Origin: Inia geoffrensis
Taxonomy: Eukaryota; Chordata; Mammalia; Artiodactyla; Iniidae
Length of the DNA stretch: 64,000 nucleotides
Direction: 5' to 3'
Assembly (NCBI GenBank): GCA_036417435.1
Contig: CM070899.1
Location: 156,803,494 to 156,867,493, forward strand
Shown here in pieces: positions 1 through 12,215 of this stretch. How positions within the stretch are numbered: position 1 is the stretch's first letter; the number at the start of each line of letters is the position of its first letter. The position numbers and the translations under genes are program-made. The notes under the pieces are model-generated. The model was not told the origin of the DNA, did not search any database, and worked only from the letters and a program-made list of their open reading frames with translations.

Positions 1-360
1 GAGGAGGAAAGGCAATGGTGACAAGACAAGCATGAGTCTTGTCCTCATGGAGCTTACAATCTACTGGGGAAAATACATTTTTGAAAATACAAGTAAACAG
101 ACAAATAAGTAAAATGATTACAAAGTCTAATACATATAACGAATGCAACAAATAAGGGGCTGAGAAAGAGAATAAGGGATATGGGGACTTCTGTTTATAA
201 TAGAGTGGTCACAGAAAGCCCCTCTAAGGAAAGACAAATAAGCTGAGGCCAATTGGACAAAAAGGAGCCAATCATCAGAAGAAAGGAAAGGTGGGGGGGC
301 AGAGATGGGAATAGCATGTGCAAAGGTCCTGTGACAGGAAAGGAATTGCATAAAAACCTA
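1..360 (+). mobile_element. Ancient mammalian interspersed repeat, family not assigned
   Basis: Contains the phrases 'CTCATGGAGCTTACAATCTA', 'GAAAGCCCCTCTAAGGA' and 'ATGTGCAAAGGTCCTGTGACAGG', typical of an old dispersed mammalian repeat seen again at 1986-2330, 42030-42830 and 48780-49260. Runs off the left edge. Confidence 0.5.
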
Positions 361-497
361 CCATTTACTCTAGGTCACACATTTGATAGCACTGATCCAC
401 TTCATCATTCTCCTTACCATCAGTAAGAGTCTGATTCCCTGGCTGCGCACACTTTAAGGCATCCTCTGCCCTAACAGGATATATTCAAGAAGACTCG

Positions 498-709
498 GGC
501 TTCCCTGGTGGCGCAGTGGTTGAGAGTCCGCCTGCCGATGCAGGGGACACAGGTTCGTGCCCCGGTCTGGGAAGATCCCACATGCCGCGGAGCGGCTGGG
601 CCCGTGAGCCATGGCCGCTGAGCCTGTGCGTCCGGAGCCTGTGCTCCACAACGGGAGAGGCCACAACAGTGAGAGGTCCGCGTAAAAAAAAAAAAAAAAA
701 AAAAAAAAA
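498..709 (+). mobile_element. CHR-type SINE (young, poly(A) tail)
   Basis: Starts GGCTTCCCTGGTGGCGCAG, carries the tRNA-derived head and ends in 26 A. Flanked by a 10-bp duplication with one mismatch (AAGAAGACTC 487-496, AAGAAGCCTC 708-717). Confidence 0.9.
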
Positions 710-879
710 GAAGCCTCATGTCAGTCTAATCACCCCAGATCCCCTTCTGCAGATTCAGCCAAGCCATGCCCCAGGCACTGGCCCAATTCAGATTGGAGGC
801 AAGGGAGTCTCAAGCAGCTTGGATGCCCACAGGGTGAGGTTAGATCAATCACCATTCCCATCAGTCTAAGCCAGTGTCC

Positions 880-1142
880 AATCTTTTTTCTAAATTAATT
901 TTTATTGGAGTATGGTTGCTTTACCATGTTGTATTAGCCTCCACTGCACAACAAAATGAATCAGCCATACACATACGGATATCCCCTCCCTTTTGGACTT
1001 CCCTCACTTTTAGGTTACCACAGTGCATTAGGTAGAGTTCCCTGTGTGATACAGTATGTTCCCATCAGTTGTCTATGCTATACATAGTATCAATCATGTA
1101 TATGTGTCAATCCCAGTCTCCCAATTCCTCCCACCCCACCCC
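880..1142 (-). mobile_element. 5'-truncated L1 3' end, antisense
   Basis: Reads the reverse of the cetartiodactyl L1 3' UTR (TTTATTGGAGTATGGTTGC...). Target-site duplication CTAAGCCAGTGTCC at 866-879 and 1143-1156 is perfect over 14 bp. Confidence 0.85.
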
Positions 1143-1245
1143 CTAAGCCAGTGTCCCATCTTTGACCCCTGGGATCCCAAGTGACCCAGGCCCAGAGCCC
1201 AGGAGTTCTCCTAATTAGGATAATGGAATATTTATAAATAATACA

Positions 1246-1596
1246 TGGGGGTTTCCCTGGTGGCCCAGTGGTTAAGAATCCGCCTGACAATGCACGGGAC
1301 ACAGATTCGAGCCCTGGTCTGGGAAGATCCCACATGCCGCAGAGCAACTAAGCCTGTGAGCCACAACTACTGAGCCTGCGCTCTAGAGCCCGCAAGTCAC
1401 AACTACTGAGCGCACGTGCCATAACTACTGAAGCCCGCGCACCTACAGCCCGTGCTCCACAACAAGAGAAGCCACTGCAATGAGAAACCCGTGCACTGCA
1501 ACGAAAAGTAGCCCCCGCTCGCCACAACTAGAGAAAGCCCGCGTGCAGCAACCAAGACCCAACGCGGCCAAAAATAAATAAATTAATTAAAACTAA
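1246..1596 (+). mobile_element. CHR-type SINE, long form with AT-rich tail
   Basis: tRNA-like head followed by repeated 'CACAACTACTGAG' modules and an AAATAAATT tail. Target-site duplication ATAAATAATACA at 1234-1245 and 1597-1608. Confidence 0.9.
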
Positions 1597-1745
1597 ATAA
1601 ATAATACAGAATGCCTGGGGGCCCCTCATAAGTTCTCTGCATTCTTGCCCCTCAAACCATGTATGCTCGAGCCAATAACACCCACACCAGCCATGCAAAG
1701 GAACTCATTGGAACAGAGAAACCTGAACAGAGTTTGCTGTGGTTT

Positions 1746-1777
1746 CCCTTCCTTCCTTTCTTCCCTCCTTCCTTCCA
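1746..1777. repeat. (CCTT)n simple repeat
   Basis: Imperfect CCTTCCTT tract. No gene is seen in the surrounding 1609-1985. Confidence 0.8.
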
Positions 1778-1985
1778 TCAATCATTATATGGTACCTACT
1801 CTGCGTAAGGTCCTGTGCTTTCCATACTGAGAGGGTGTGCATAGGGTGAACACTCAGCTTGGACCTTTCTCCCACCCAGGCTCGCCTCTCCATCTGGAGT
1901 GGCTGCCACCCATCTCCTCTGGACCAAATTCCATTCCTCTTCCAAATGGAAGCTGTCGTCTTTGGCTCAGCAACCTCTATGTGCC

Positions 1986-2330
1986 AGCCATCACTCTAAG
2001 CACTGGGGTAAATCAGAGAGACATGGTCTGCCTTCAGGGAGCTTAAAGTCCAGTGAGGAAGGCATTATACTCATCACTCCACAAAGCATGAAGCCACTCC
2101 ACCTGTGGTGCGGGCTGCCCAAGGACACCACAGGGGACTCTGAGAGTATAATGAGGTGTCTCAGCCCCTCTGCGGGGTGCAGGGAAGGCTGTGCAGAGTC
2201 TTCAGTAGATGCCAGCACATGGGGGGTTAATGTTCCCATACTGGGTCAAAAAAGAGAAAATATAACAAATAGAAACCAAAAAAGAGGGGACAAACCCAGA
2301 CCTGCATCCTTAGCTTTGTTCCCCCACAGC
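1986..2330 (+). mobile_element. Fragment of the unassigned ancient repeat
   Basis: Same type as 1-360: 'CATCACTCTAAGCACTGGGG', 'GGTCTGCCTTCAGGGAGCTT'. Diverged; only the first ~100 bp are convincing. Confidence 0.4.
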
Positions 2331-2394
2331 TGAAACTTTGCAAGACGCAGACCCCAGGGCTTCACAATGTGCCTCTGTAGAAACGATCCCACCG

Positions 2395-2590
2395 TTAGCA
2401 GCAGGTTCCTGGGTTCGGGTCCTGGTGTCACCCCTTCCTCACTGTACTGCTCTGACTTGTCTGTTATCATCCTCTCTGAGCCGCAGTTTCTCTGTCTACA
2501 GAATAGGGGCAACATCTCTCCCACGGGGTTGGCAGGAGAATCAAATGAGAGAGGCTTTCTACACGATACAGGGTACGGGACTGGGCTTCA
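2395..2590 (-). mobile_element. MIR SINE fragment
   Basis: Antisense MIR core: 'TTCCTGGGTTCGGGTCCTGG', 'CAGTTTCTCTGTCTACAGAAT', 'GGTTGGCAGGAGAATCAAATGAGA'. Nothing recognised between 2590 and 3080. Confidence 0.7.
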
Positions 2591-3084
2591 TTCCTCCCAA
2601 GGTTCTGATCACTGTGACAGCCACGTGTTCTCTCTTGTCATCAAAGGCACTCTCTTTCGGAAAGTCCCAGAGTGTCGGTTTTGTCGACCCCCGGACGTGC
2701 TGGTGCACAGCAATGTTCTGAACGTGCCCCTCACAAAGCTATGAGATTCCTGCCTCAACACGAATCTCCCGTCCTCTCTGTCCAATTCTGATTTGACAGC
2801 CTGCTCCAAGTATCTATTTGATACTGTTGACAACCAAAATAGAAATCCCATCTCCAGCTACCCTGGATACAGCTTGTCACAGTCTTTAGAAGACAAACTT
2901 GGTGATGGGCTCGCTTAGAATTCTTTCTAGTAAAGGAAGGAGTCACAGAAGCTAGACTTTGTGTCCCTTCATCCAGGTGGGTGGCAGAGGGAGGCGTGTT
3001 AATAAACTGTGGGACAGGTGGAATGTCCCCTCTTGCCAGGCAGAAAGCTGTTCGCTAGTCATGCCTGTACTGCGCTCCGGCGTA

Positions 3085-3560
3085 ATTTTGCTCAGGTGAA
3101 TAGAACCCGTCATTTAGGACAAATCTACTCTGAGCCAGGCCCTGTGCTAGGCCTCCGCGTCCAACACCGCTCGTGCTCACAACCACCTTGCAAAGCCAAG
3201 ACTGTCGTGTCCATTTTATGGATGAGGAAACCGAAGCTTCAGAGAGGGTTGATAATTTGTCCAGGGACTTCCCTGGTGGTCCAGTGGGTAAGACTCTGTG
3301 CTCCCAACACAGGGGGCCCAGATTTGACCCCCTGTCAGGGAGCTAGACCCCACATGCTGCAACTAAGAGTCCACATGCTGCAACTAAAGATCCTGCATGC
3401 CACAACTAAGACCCGGTGCAACCAAAATAAATAAATATATTTTTTAAAATAATAATTTGTCCAAAAAGTCACCCAACTGCAGAGTGCTAGGGCTGGGGTT
3501 TGAGCTCAGGTGTCTGGCTGTCCCTGCCCCAAGCTCTGCTCACAACACCACACTCTCTCT
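3085..3560 (+). mobile_element. MIR SINE split by a younger SINE
   Basis: MIR features 'GAGCCAGGCCCTGTGCTAGG' and 'TTTTATGGATGAGGAAACCGA' run to 3263. They resume at 3464 ('GTCACCCAACTGCAGAG...') after the CHR insertion. Confidence 0.8.
3264..3451 (+). mobile_element. CHR-type SINE nested in MIR
   Basis: Starts GGGACTTCCCTGGTGGTCCAG, contains TTTGACCCCCTGTCAGGGA, and ends CAACCAAAATAAATAAAT. Perfect 12-bp duplication ATAATTTGTCCA at 3252-3263 and 3452-3463. Confidence 0.93.
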
Positions 3561-4574
3561 GCCTCAGTCATGGGCATTTCCCAGCCCTCCCTTCCGTCCT
3601 TGGCCTCTTTGGGTCCTGGCAGGCACAGCTGGTACCCGACCCCTGTGAGACCCATCGTTGTTAGACAGACTAAGGGAACGCTGGGCTGAATGTCCCCAGG
3701 GCCCCTGTGTCCGTGCTGACCCAGTCCCTGCTTTGATGCCGACTTCTTAGTCTGACCTTTGCCCTGCTGAAAAAATCAGGAAGCCTCTGGAACCCACAAG
3801 CTGGAGTCTGCCCCAGGCCACCTGCTGATCTCCATCTGCCAGTCACCACCCCTCAAGCCTTCTAACTGGCCTACACTTCCAGTCGCCCTGCCACCAGGGT
3901 GGCCTCCAGCATCGGGGCATGAGCTAGTCCACCCTTTGGACACTGGAGCTCAGGCAGCCCTTCTGTCTTGTTTCAAGTCCCAGACTCGTGTTAGCAGAGG
4001 TCCTCCTTTAGAATACCCTGCCTTTACTGACATTTCTCTCTGCCTATATCCAGCCCCCAGGTGTAAAGGCAGGAACCATCACCTGGCAGGTGCTCTGCAA
4101 GGAACGGTACTCACCTAGACTGCTGATGCAAGAAGGGTCTTTACACCCATCCTGCCCACCCCTACACTGCAGAGAGGAGACTGAGGTCCAGGGAGGGGAA
4201 GAAGCACATGGACAGGGTAAAATATAGACAGAGTAAAATCTAGAACCCAGATCAGGTGGCTGCTGTTGATTATCAGGACATCTATTTATGATTAGCATCT
4301 GGAATGGTTTACAGAAGATAATGCTATAAAAATGTGGGGCTAGGGTCCTGCCACCAGACCAGTGCTTACCTATGTATGTTTTTCACCACTAGAAAAAAGT
4401 ACCCCTTCTTCAGGCAGACCCAGCTCCTCATGAGGGCAAAGGCCCAGCAAGCAGACCAAGGACTAGATTTCAGGTCCTACCTGCCCCTTCAGCTGAACAC
4501 GTTTGTGCAGTGAAGCACCTGAACAACCGTACATGGCGGCCTTGCACATATAACACTGAAATAATTTGCTTAAC
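3561..4574. other. No gene recognised; weak MIR-like patch
   Basis: Mostly unique sequence. 4085-4310 has MIR-like words ('GCAGAGAGGAGACTGAGGTCCAGGGAGG') but is too diverged for a firm call. Confidence 0.4.
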
Positions 4575-4722
4575 TGTCTGCTTCTTCTACCAGAATAAGG
4601 GCTCTTTGAGAGTGGAGTCCTGTTTCATTAACTGTTGTATCAGTCTCCATCTTGGCAAAAAGCCTGGCACATAGGTGCTCATGGAAGCCTGCTGAATAAA
4701 TGACTGGATGAATAAATGATTC
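4575..4722 (+). mobile_element. L2 LINE 3' end fragment
   Basis: 'AAGGGCTCTTTGAGAGTGGAGTCCTG', 'AGCCTGGCACATAGGTGCTC' and 'TGAATAAATGA' are the standard L2 3' end. Confidence 0.8.
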
Positions 4723-7059
4723 ACTACTTCCCTTTGTAAATATTCACTTAAGCGACTCTCATTTATATATTACTTAATTTTCTTTAAGTTTTAATAACGT
4801 CCTGCATCTCAGGGTACCCATGCAACATGAAAGCACTCCTCCATCACAGGAGTGCTGAGAAGGTAGTTGGAAGCAACAATAGTTTTCTTATCTCCTTGGA
4901 GAAGGATACCAGCTATTACTGGGGTTTTATAGATGAGATCCCTACTGTTCTCCATAAATTCATGTGTCTGAGCTTCTGTCTCCCTGGTTATGCATTGCTG
5001 GCTGGCTGAAGTTATTCTGGGCATTTCTTCAAGTGTCACTGGTAACTTAGAACTCACCACTGACAAGCTGGCAGATTCACTTACAGAATGCAGCTCTTGA
5101 AAACTACTAATGATGCCGTGAAGAGACAGGAGACAGGAACCAGCAATATTTGGTCTTCGGTTTAAAGCATAAATATCTGAAAATGAGAAATTCCTTGGAG
5201 CCAGCCTCCCAGATGGAACATTTAGTACTTGCTTACATAAAGTGCTACAGAAGCCAAGAGGTCAGGGCAGAGCTGCAGCAAGGGGGGTGCCTAGGAACCA
5301 GGGGGAGTGTGCATTGCGGGGGTGGGGAGGTGGCAAGAGCACTGCCCAGCTGACCGTGAGCGGTGAAGGTTGAACTTCCCTCCATCCACTAACCATTCAC
5401 TCTGCTCAGATCAGAGCACAGTGCCAGGCACTGCGGGGAGGACTTCGAATGTGGCAGGATTTTTAAAATGAGCAAATTGGTGGTGTTTTGTGAGATTGCA
5501 GGCTCATCTGAAAGGGGAAGCTGCAGAAAACAAAATGAGAGGAATCTCCCCTTTCTTCTCTCAAGAGAGCCAACAGAGCTCTCCATGAGGTCTGCCCCAG
5601 GGGAACGAAGAGAGGTTTTTAATTTGTCAGGACTAGGCTCTGGGCACAAAGAGCTGGCTTGTCTGGCATCAGCAGGGGGTCTGGGATGGACAGGAAGAGG
5701 CTCAACCCTCTGAGAGACCCAGGTCTCCCTGAGACAGGGAGCCAAGGGGTGTTGGGAGGGGTAGTGCTATGCTGGTGAAGCTAACGACCTGCCTTAGGGC
5801 AGTGGGGATGGGTCTTGATTTGCACTGTTGACAGATTTCTGTGGTGTAAATATTTCCACCATGGCTGATGTCAGGCCACCAGCTTCATGTCACTGCATAG
5901 GAAGCTGGGAAGAGGGGAGCAAACAGTCGGCTCTCACAAGCCAGTACAAGCCTCCTACAGCACACCAATGACACGGCAACATGTGTCCACCTCCACGCAG
6001 ATCCCCAGGAGGGTGCGAGACCCTTTACAGGGTGGCCCATGGGTGCCAGGGACTGAAACCCAAGCTCCAAAGACCTCGTGAACTATTGCAAAAGATCTCA
6101 GAGCCTGGCTCGGCCTGAAGGAAGAGGAGCCACCCTTCCTTGGAATGAAACATTTGGACTTGAACTTGAGGCTCCAACAGTGACCATATGGGACTGAAGA
6201 ACACAAGCTTTGCTGAAATTTCTGGTCTGTGTAAACCGTCCTTGCTCACCCTAAGGAGGGGGTGCTCCAGGCAATGACTCAACCATGGTGACTGGGAGCT
6301 CATAGCCATATTTAATTTAATTTACAAAAATATAATAGCGGGATGGTTCTTGCATATGACCTTGGGGATACAAATTCATACAGCAACAAAGAGATGGCTG
6401 AGTCCTTCTGACTCTCAAGGGCTTATACCTTCACGTTTCTCAGCTTACGAGAGAAAATGAAACAAGCATTCAAATACGCCCAATACAATGTGGTGTGGGC
6501 CACAAGAAGGGTACCAATATAGTAAAGAAGACTGTCACGCATTTCTGTATGACTGCATTGGCAAAGAGCTTGCACACACAAGATCTCCTTTCATCCTTCT
6601 CAGGACCTTCAAGATTTTGCAAGAAAATCATTTTCAGTCTAAAAGCCTATTCCCAGCCAAATTATCAGTCGAGGGATAGCAGATTGAAGATACTTTGAGA
6701 CACCCAGTACCTCACATGTTATACCTCCTACACACCTTTTGTTTAGGTAGCAAATGTAAAACAAGAAAGAGGAACACACAGGATCCAGAAAGCAAGGGAT
6801 TCAACCCAGAAGAGCAATAAGGAGAAGTCCCAGAGAAGTGTATCCAGTTGTCCTAAAGAGCCACCAGGAGAGAGAGCGTATGAGAAAACCTGTCGACATT
6901 GGTAGGGAGAAAAGCAGGCAAGTGAGAAACAAGGCAATTGTTAACTCCAGGACAAACAATGGGAGGGTTGTAGGAGAGCTCAGTACACACCTACCGCAAC
7001 AAAACATGAACCAATGTCTATGATAAATGATATAATATCCATGTAAACGTATTATTTAG
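4723..7059. other. Intergenic stretch with no recognised feature
   Basis: No exon-like reading, RNA gene or clear repeat seen. Short open frames here lack family resemblance. Confidence 0.5.
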
Positions 7060-7370
7060 AGACATGGTAAATGTAGGGGAAAGAATTCAGAGGATTTGAG
7101 GGTAGTTGCCTCGGGGGAATGGAACTAAGGACACGGAGAGAGGTGGGATGCTACTAACTTTTTAAACTATGTACATTCATTATATCATTAAACAGAAATA
7201 ACAGCTTTGAAAAACCTATAGTAAAAAAGTATCATGCAATTTGTAATATGTTACACAACAAATTTGAACACACTAGAGAGCAGCAACATAACCTCTGTAT
7301 CTGTAATCCGTAATAAGAAAATGTTATAAATTTGAATTTATAAAATAAAATTTTAATCAATTTTTTAAAG
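7060..7370 (+). mobile_element. Probable old L1 3' fragment
   Basis: AT-rich with words resembling old L1 3' ends ('GAATTCAGAGGATTTGAGGG', 'TTTTTAAACTATGTACATTCATTATATC'). Diverged. Confidence 0.35.
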
Positions 7371-8975
7371 CCAAGGCTCTAAAGGCATAAACAATAGACT
7401 TAGAAACATTTATGACGGGTCAGAGACTGTTCTTCTCTTGTACGTAAATATTTTAAATTTTTTTATTTCAAAATAATTATAGACTCACAGGAAGTTGAAA
7501 AATATTAATATCACGAAGAGGTCTGGTATAGCCTTCACCCAGTTTCCCCCAATGGTTATATCTTGCATAACTATCTTACGATATCAAAACCAGGAAATTG
7601 ACCTTGGTATAGTGTGTGTATAGTTCTGTGCCATTTTAGCACATGTGTAGATTTGTGTCACCACCACCATAATCAGGACATAGAACTATTTCACCACCAC
7701 AAAGACTTCTCTCCTTCTACCTCTTATTCATAAAACATGGCAAACACTAATCTGATTTCTATCTCTATAGTTTTGTTACTTTGAGAGCATTATCTAATGA
7801 AATCATATAGCATGTGACTTTTGAGATTGGTTTTTCCATTTAGCATAGTGTCCTTGAAGTTCATTTGGGTTGTTGGCTGCATCCATAGTTTATTGCTTTT
7901 CTTTCTGAGTAGTACTCCATGGTACGAACGTATCACAGTTAGTTATTCACCTGTTGAAGAACATTCCAGGTGTTTCCTGTTTTGGGCTATTGCAATAAAG
8001 CTACCATAAGCATCTCTGTACAGTTTATGTGGACATACGTTTTCATTTCTGGGGTTAAGTGTCCAGGAGTGTGGTTTCTGGGTTGTCGGGTGAGCACATG
8101 TATGGTTTTGTAAGAAACCGCCAAACTCTTTTCCAGAGTAGCTGTAACATTGTACATTCCCACCAACAATGTATGAAAGATCCAGTTTCTCCACATCCTT
8201 GCTGGCATTTGGTATTGTTCCTCTTTTTTATTTTACCTCTTCTAATGGATGTGTTGTGATAGCTCATCAAGGTTTTAATTTGCATTTCCCTAATGGCTAG
8301 TGACTTTCAACATCTTTTCATGTGCTTATTTGTCATCCGTATGCTCTCCTCCGTCTCCAGTGAACTATCTCTTCATGGTTTTTGTCTATTTTCTAATTGT
8401 ATTGTTTGTTGTTTTACTACTGAGTTTTGAGAGGTTTTTTGAAATACATATTCTAGATGTGAATCATCTGTCAGATATGTGGTTTGCAAATATTTTCTCC
8501 CCGTCTGGCACTTATCTTTTATTTTCTCGACAGAGCCATTTTCAATTTTGATGCAGTCCAATTTATTGATTTTTTTTTTCTTTAATAGATCATTCTTTTC
8601 TTGTCATAGGTAAGAACTCTCCACCAAGCCCTATGCCTTATTTTATCCTGTGTTTTCTTTTAAAAGTTTCATGGGTTTATATTTTACAATTATCTATGAT
8701 CCATTTTGAGTTAAACTTTTGTACACAGTGTGAGGTTTAAATTGAGGGATATATTTTGGCCTATGGATGTACAGTTGCCCCAGCACCTTTGTTGAAAAGA
8801 CGATTCTTCTTCCATTGAATTGCTTTGACATCTTTCTCAAAAATCAGTTGATTGTACTTGTTTGGGTCTGTTTCTGGATTCTTCTGTTCCAGTAGTCTAT
8901 GTGACTATCTCAGCACCAATATCACTCAGCTATATAATGTCTTGAAACTGGGTGGACAGATTCCTCTCACTCTCT

Positions 8976-9040
8976 TCCCCTTCGTCTTCCTCTCTTCTCC
9001 CCTTCCCCCTCCCCCTCCTTCTTCTTCTTTTGAATTGTTT
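8976..9040. repeat. Polypyrimidine tract within L1
   Basis: CT-rich run (CTCTTCCCCTTCG...CCCCTCCCCCTCC...TTCTTCTTC) with almost no purines. A local low-complexity expansion. Confidence 0.75.
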
Positions 9041-9311
9041 CAGCTATTCTAGGTCCTTTGTCTTTCTGTATAAATTTCAGAATGATCTTGTCTCTACTAC
9101 AAAAAGTCTTGCGGGAGCTTTAATAGGAATTGTGTTAAACCTGTGTATCAATCTGGGGAGAACTGACAGCTTAATAATGCTAAAACTTCCAACCCAGGAA
9201 TATAGCATGTCTTCATTTATTGATATTTAGATATTCTTTGATTTCTTTCATCAGCTTCTGCTGTTTTAGGTATACAAGTCCTGTACATATTTTGTTAGAC
9301 TTATACCTAAG

Positions 9312-9652
9312 TGTGATGTGTCAACTTGACTGGGCTAAGGGATGCACAGATAGCCGGGGAAACATTGTTTCTGGCTGTGTCTGTGAGAGTGTTTCTGGAA
9401 GAGCTTAGCATTTTGAACCAGTAGACTGAGCGAAGAAGATAGACTGCCCTCACCAGTGCTGGCGGGCGTCATCCAATCTGTTGAGGGCCTGAATAGAACA
9501 AAAAGGTAGAGGAAAGGCAAATTTGATCTCTGCCTGAGTTTGGACATCTGTCTTCTCCTGCCCTTGGACATTGGCTCCCCTGTGGTTCCCAGGCCTTTGA
9601 ATTTGGACTGAATATACCACCAGCTTTCCTGGTTCTCCAGACTAATACACTA
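9312..9652 (+). mobile_element. Unassigned old repeat (LTR-like) inserted into the L1
   Basis: 'ATGTGTCAACTTGACTGGGC', 'GTGTCTGTGAGAGTGTTTCTGGA' and 'GTTGAGGGCCTGAATAGAACAAAAAGG' are words of a common old mammalian dispersed element. I do not recall its family name securely. It splits the L1 text. Confidence 0.6.
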
Positions 9653-9966
9653 AGCATCTCTCTTTTTTGGAGCAATTGTAAATGACACTGTATTTTTAAT
9701 TTTATTTTTCATGTATTTATTGCTATTTTATAGAAATACAGTTGATTTTTTTATGTGGCTCTTGTATCCTGTGACCTTGATGTCCTCACTCATTAGTTCT
9801 GAGATTTTTTTTCTTCGTAGATTCCTTGGGACAGTCCATGTAGACCATCATGTCACCTGCAAATAGGTACAGTTTTAGTTTGTCCTTTCTGATCTGTATG
9901 CCTTTTATTTCCTTTTCTTGCCTTTGAGCGATCTAGGACTTCCAGTACTATGTTGAATTGTTCAAA

Positions 9967-10330
9967 TAAGAATTAACACCAGTTCTATACAATCTCTTCT
10001 AAAAAACAGAACGCTTCCCAGTTCATTTTCTAAGACCAAAATTACCCTTATACCAAAGTCAGACAAATACAATTCAGAGAATGAAAACTACAGATCTCCT
10101 TCATGAATAGAGATACAAAAATTCTTAAAATATTAACAACGAAAATTCAGCAGTATATAACAATAATTACATGCCAGGACTAAAAAGGGTTTCTTCCAAT
10201 GACGCAAGGTAGGTTCAATACTTGAAAGTCAATCAACCATATTAATAATCTAGCCTACCAATAATCTATCATATTAACATGCTAAGGAGAAAAATCACAT
10301 TTTAATAGCAACTGATAGCGAAAAAGCACT
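9967..10330 (+). mobile_element. Inverted 5' segment of the adjacent L1 (twin priming)
   Basis: Sense-strand ORF2 text ('ACACCAGTTCTATACAATCTC', 'AACGCTTCCCAGTTCATTTTCT', 'GATACAAAAATTCTTAAAAT') ends at AGCGAAAAAGCACTCATTTG. The neighbouring antisense copy starts ~70 codons further on in ORF2. Order and orientation are those of a twin-primed L1. Confidence 0.75.
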
Positions 10331-11640
10331 CATTTGAATGTATACTTACCTTTATCACTTGCCAACCTATTGTAGAATGACCAAGAAAGAAACCTAGAGA
10401 GCTCGATTTTGAGATGGCAGAATCTTTTGACCCATTTAGGTGACCCTGGGGATGGGTAGAAGGAGGAGGGAAGGGTAAATGCTCTGGCGAAAAGCAAGGT
10501 GGATGGTGGGAAGACCCTTAAGTTCCGGACATAACAAGAACCCAGTGCCATTCTGGACTTGAGTCCTAGGGGTCCATAAAGCTTGGAGGAAAGTGTTGGT
10601 TCCCAAAAGGAGCCCAAAACTCCCCTCTGCCCACTCTTTCCTACCTCGGTGCTCAGAATTGCTGGAATCCAGTCCCCTGCAAGAGAAAGTCCATGCTTTT
10701 ACTTAAGAGGCCATGCGCCAGAATTCATCCCAGGAAACGTCAATAGGACGTGAAGGGTTTGAACAGGCTGAAGCAAAAGTCTCTTACCTCCCACACGGGC
10801 CTGGGATTGATTCAGTAGCTGCTTCAAGATCAAGAGGTCCCAAGTCTCAGTCAAACGTCAACCCGCCACAGCTAAGAAAAGTCCCCTCGCAGATTCAACC
10901 GTCTTCCCTGACCGGTGGCAGATGGCAACCAGTGACCCAGAAAAAAGACAACTGTATCCAAAGCTCAGAGTTTGTTTTGACACAACTCTGGGTTCTGCCA
11001 TCAGGTTCGTGCATAGAATGGCCCTTCGCATACCTCTGTCACATCTGTCATCCGGGTCAGACAAAGCATCCCACGGTGAGGCTCTGAAATCCCATCCCAG
11101 GGATCGACGGCATTTTTTCCCACAATACGTCACACACACACACACACCCGGGTGTGGAGGAGGGACACAGCAGGGAAGCCATCAGCACCTGGCACAGAAG
11201 CTCTGTGGACACCTTGAAGTTGCTGTGTTTGGACTTCACCTGCCACACACTCACATGTGGGCTGTCCCAAGCAGTCACTTCCCCCTTTCTGAGCCTCCAT
11301 TGCTTTATCTGTCAAGTGTGGTTGGCAGGAACCAAGGGAGCCTGCAGCTCCACCACTGGATGGCTCCAGTTTGAGCCACGCACGGCACATACAGAAGGCA
11401 AAGCCATTGCGTTCACATCCCTTGTACTAAGGCGACTCTGGACTATTACATGAGCAAGAAACAAATGTCTACTGGGTTTGAACCAGAATCTTTTGGAATC
11501 ACTCGTTACAGAGCTCAGTCTATACCAACGCAGGCTCTGAAGCTGACCTGGGGATTCATTCTCAGTGCCTCTGGGTCGTGAGAAAAGGTTCCTCTGATGT
11601 CGCCCAAGGTTCTTGGCCTTCCCCAATCAATAGAAAATGA
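10331..11640. other. Intergenic stretch with no recognised feature
   Basis: Unique-looking sequence with a short (CA)n at 11131-11147. Open frames across it show no domain. Confidence 0.5.
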
Positions 11641-12215
11641 CTAGAGTCCAGACAAGAAATTCAGGCGAGGCTTTATTGGGGCCCCTGCTGCAGCGCGGGG
11701 TCGGGGGTGCAGAGCGTGAACAGCAGTTTCCCTTGCTTGTTCGCTCCCTCAGTGGGAGTGGGGAGCTTGCTCCTTATATGGGATGAGGGTAGAGGTGTGT
11801 CCAGCGGTAGGGCCAGAGGGGTGGCTTAGGTGTTTTGCCCATCCCTTAGGTAGTGCTGCGTGCAGGGGGCATGCGCAGTACCCTGCTTTTGCTCCCGACA
11901 CCCTGTTTTTACTCCCGGCTCTTCAAAAGTGGCAGTTGGGATTTTTGGCCTCTTTGTATCTTTTGTCCAGAATTTGACCCAACTGCACATGCACGTAGTT
12001 ATTTTCAGTCCCTTATGGTTTCGTTATATTTTGTTGCTGGAGGAGAGGTGTGTCCAGGTGCAAACACTGCAGCAAAGGGTCCCAGGTCCCAGCCTGTCTC
12101 ACCTCCTCCTTCCCCATGTGCTCCAGGAATTGTACAAAGTGTAAGGTTTGAAAGGGTGGGGACATCCTGAAAAGTTATCAAATGATTATCCAATTTGGTC
12201 GCCTCAGTTATAACA
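11641..12215 (-). mobile_element. Solo endogenous-retrovirus LTR, antisense
   Basis: On the minus strand the order is U3, a TATA-like box (CATATAAGG, complement of 11772-11780), then about 95 bp later AATAAA (complement of 11673-11678), and a short U5 ending near 11641. This spacing is that of a retroviral LTR promoter and polyadenylation signal. No gag, pol or env text adjoins it. The family is unassigned and clean terminal duplications were not found, so edges are approximate. Confidence 0.65.

Larger units (their letters stand above)
7440..9966 (-). mobile_element. L1 LINE, antisense, 3' portion with decayed ORF2
   Basis: Reads the reverse of L1 from the 3' UTR through ORF2. 'CCCACCAACAATGTATGAAAGATCCAGTTTCTCCACATCCTTGCTGGCATTTGG' type text is clear at 8159-8213. 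Many stops and frameshifts show it is dead. A second repeat is inserted at about 9312-9652. Its 5' side abuts an inverted L1 segment at 9967. Confidence 0.85.

Noticed and set aside
498..600. tRNA gene in the SINE heads
   Set aside because: CHR SINEs descend from a tRNA but the copies lack an intact cloverleaf and have SINE bodies and tails.
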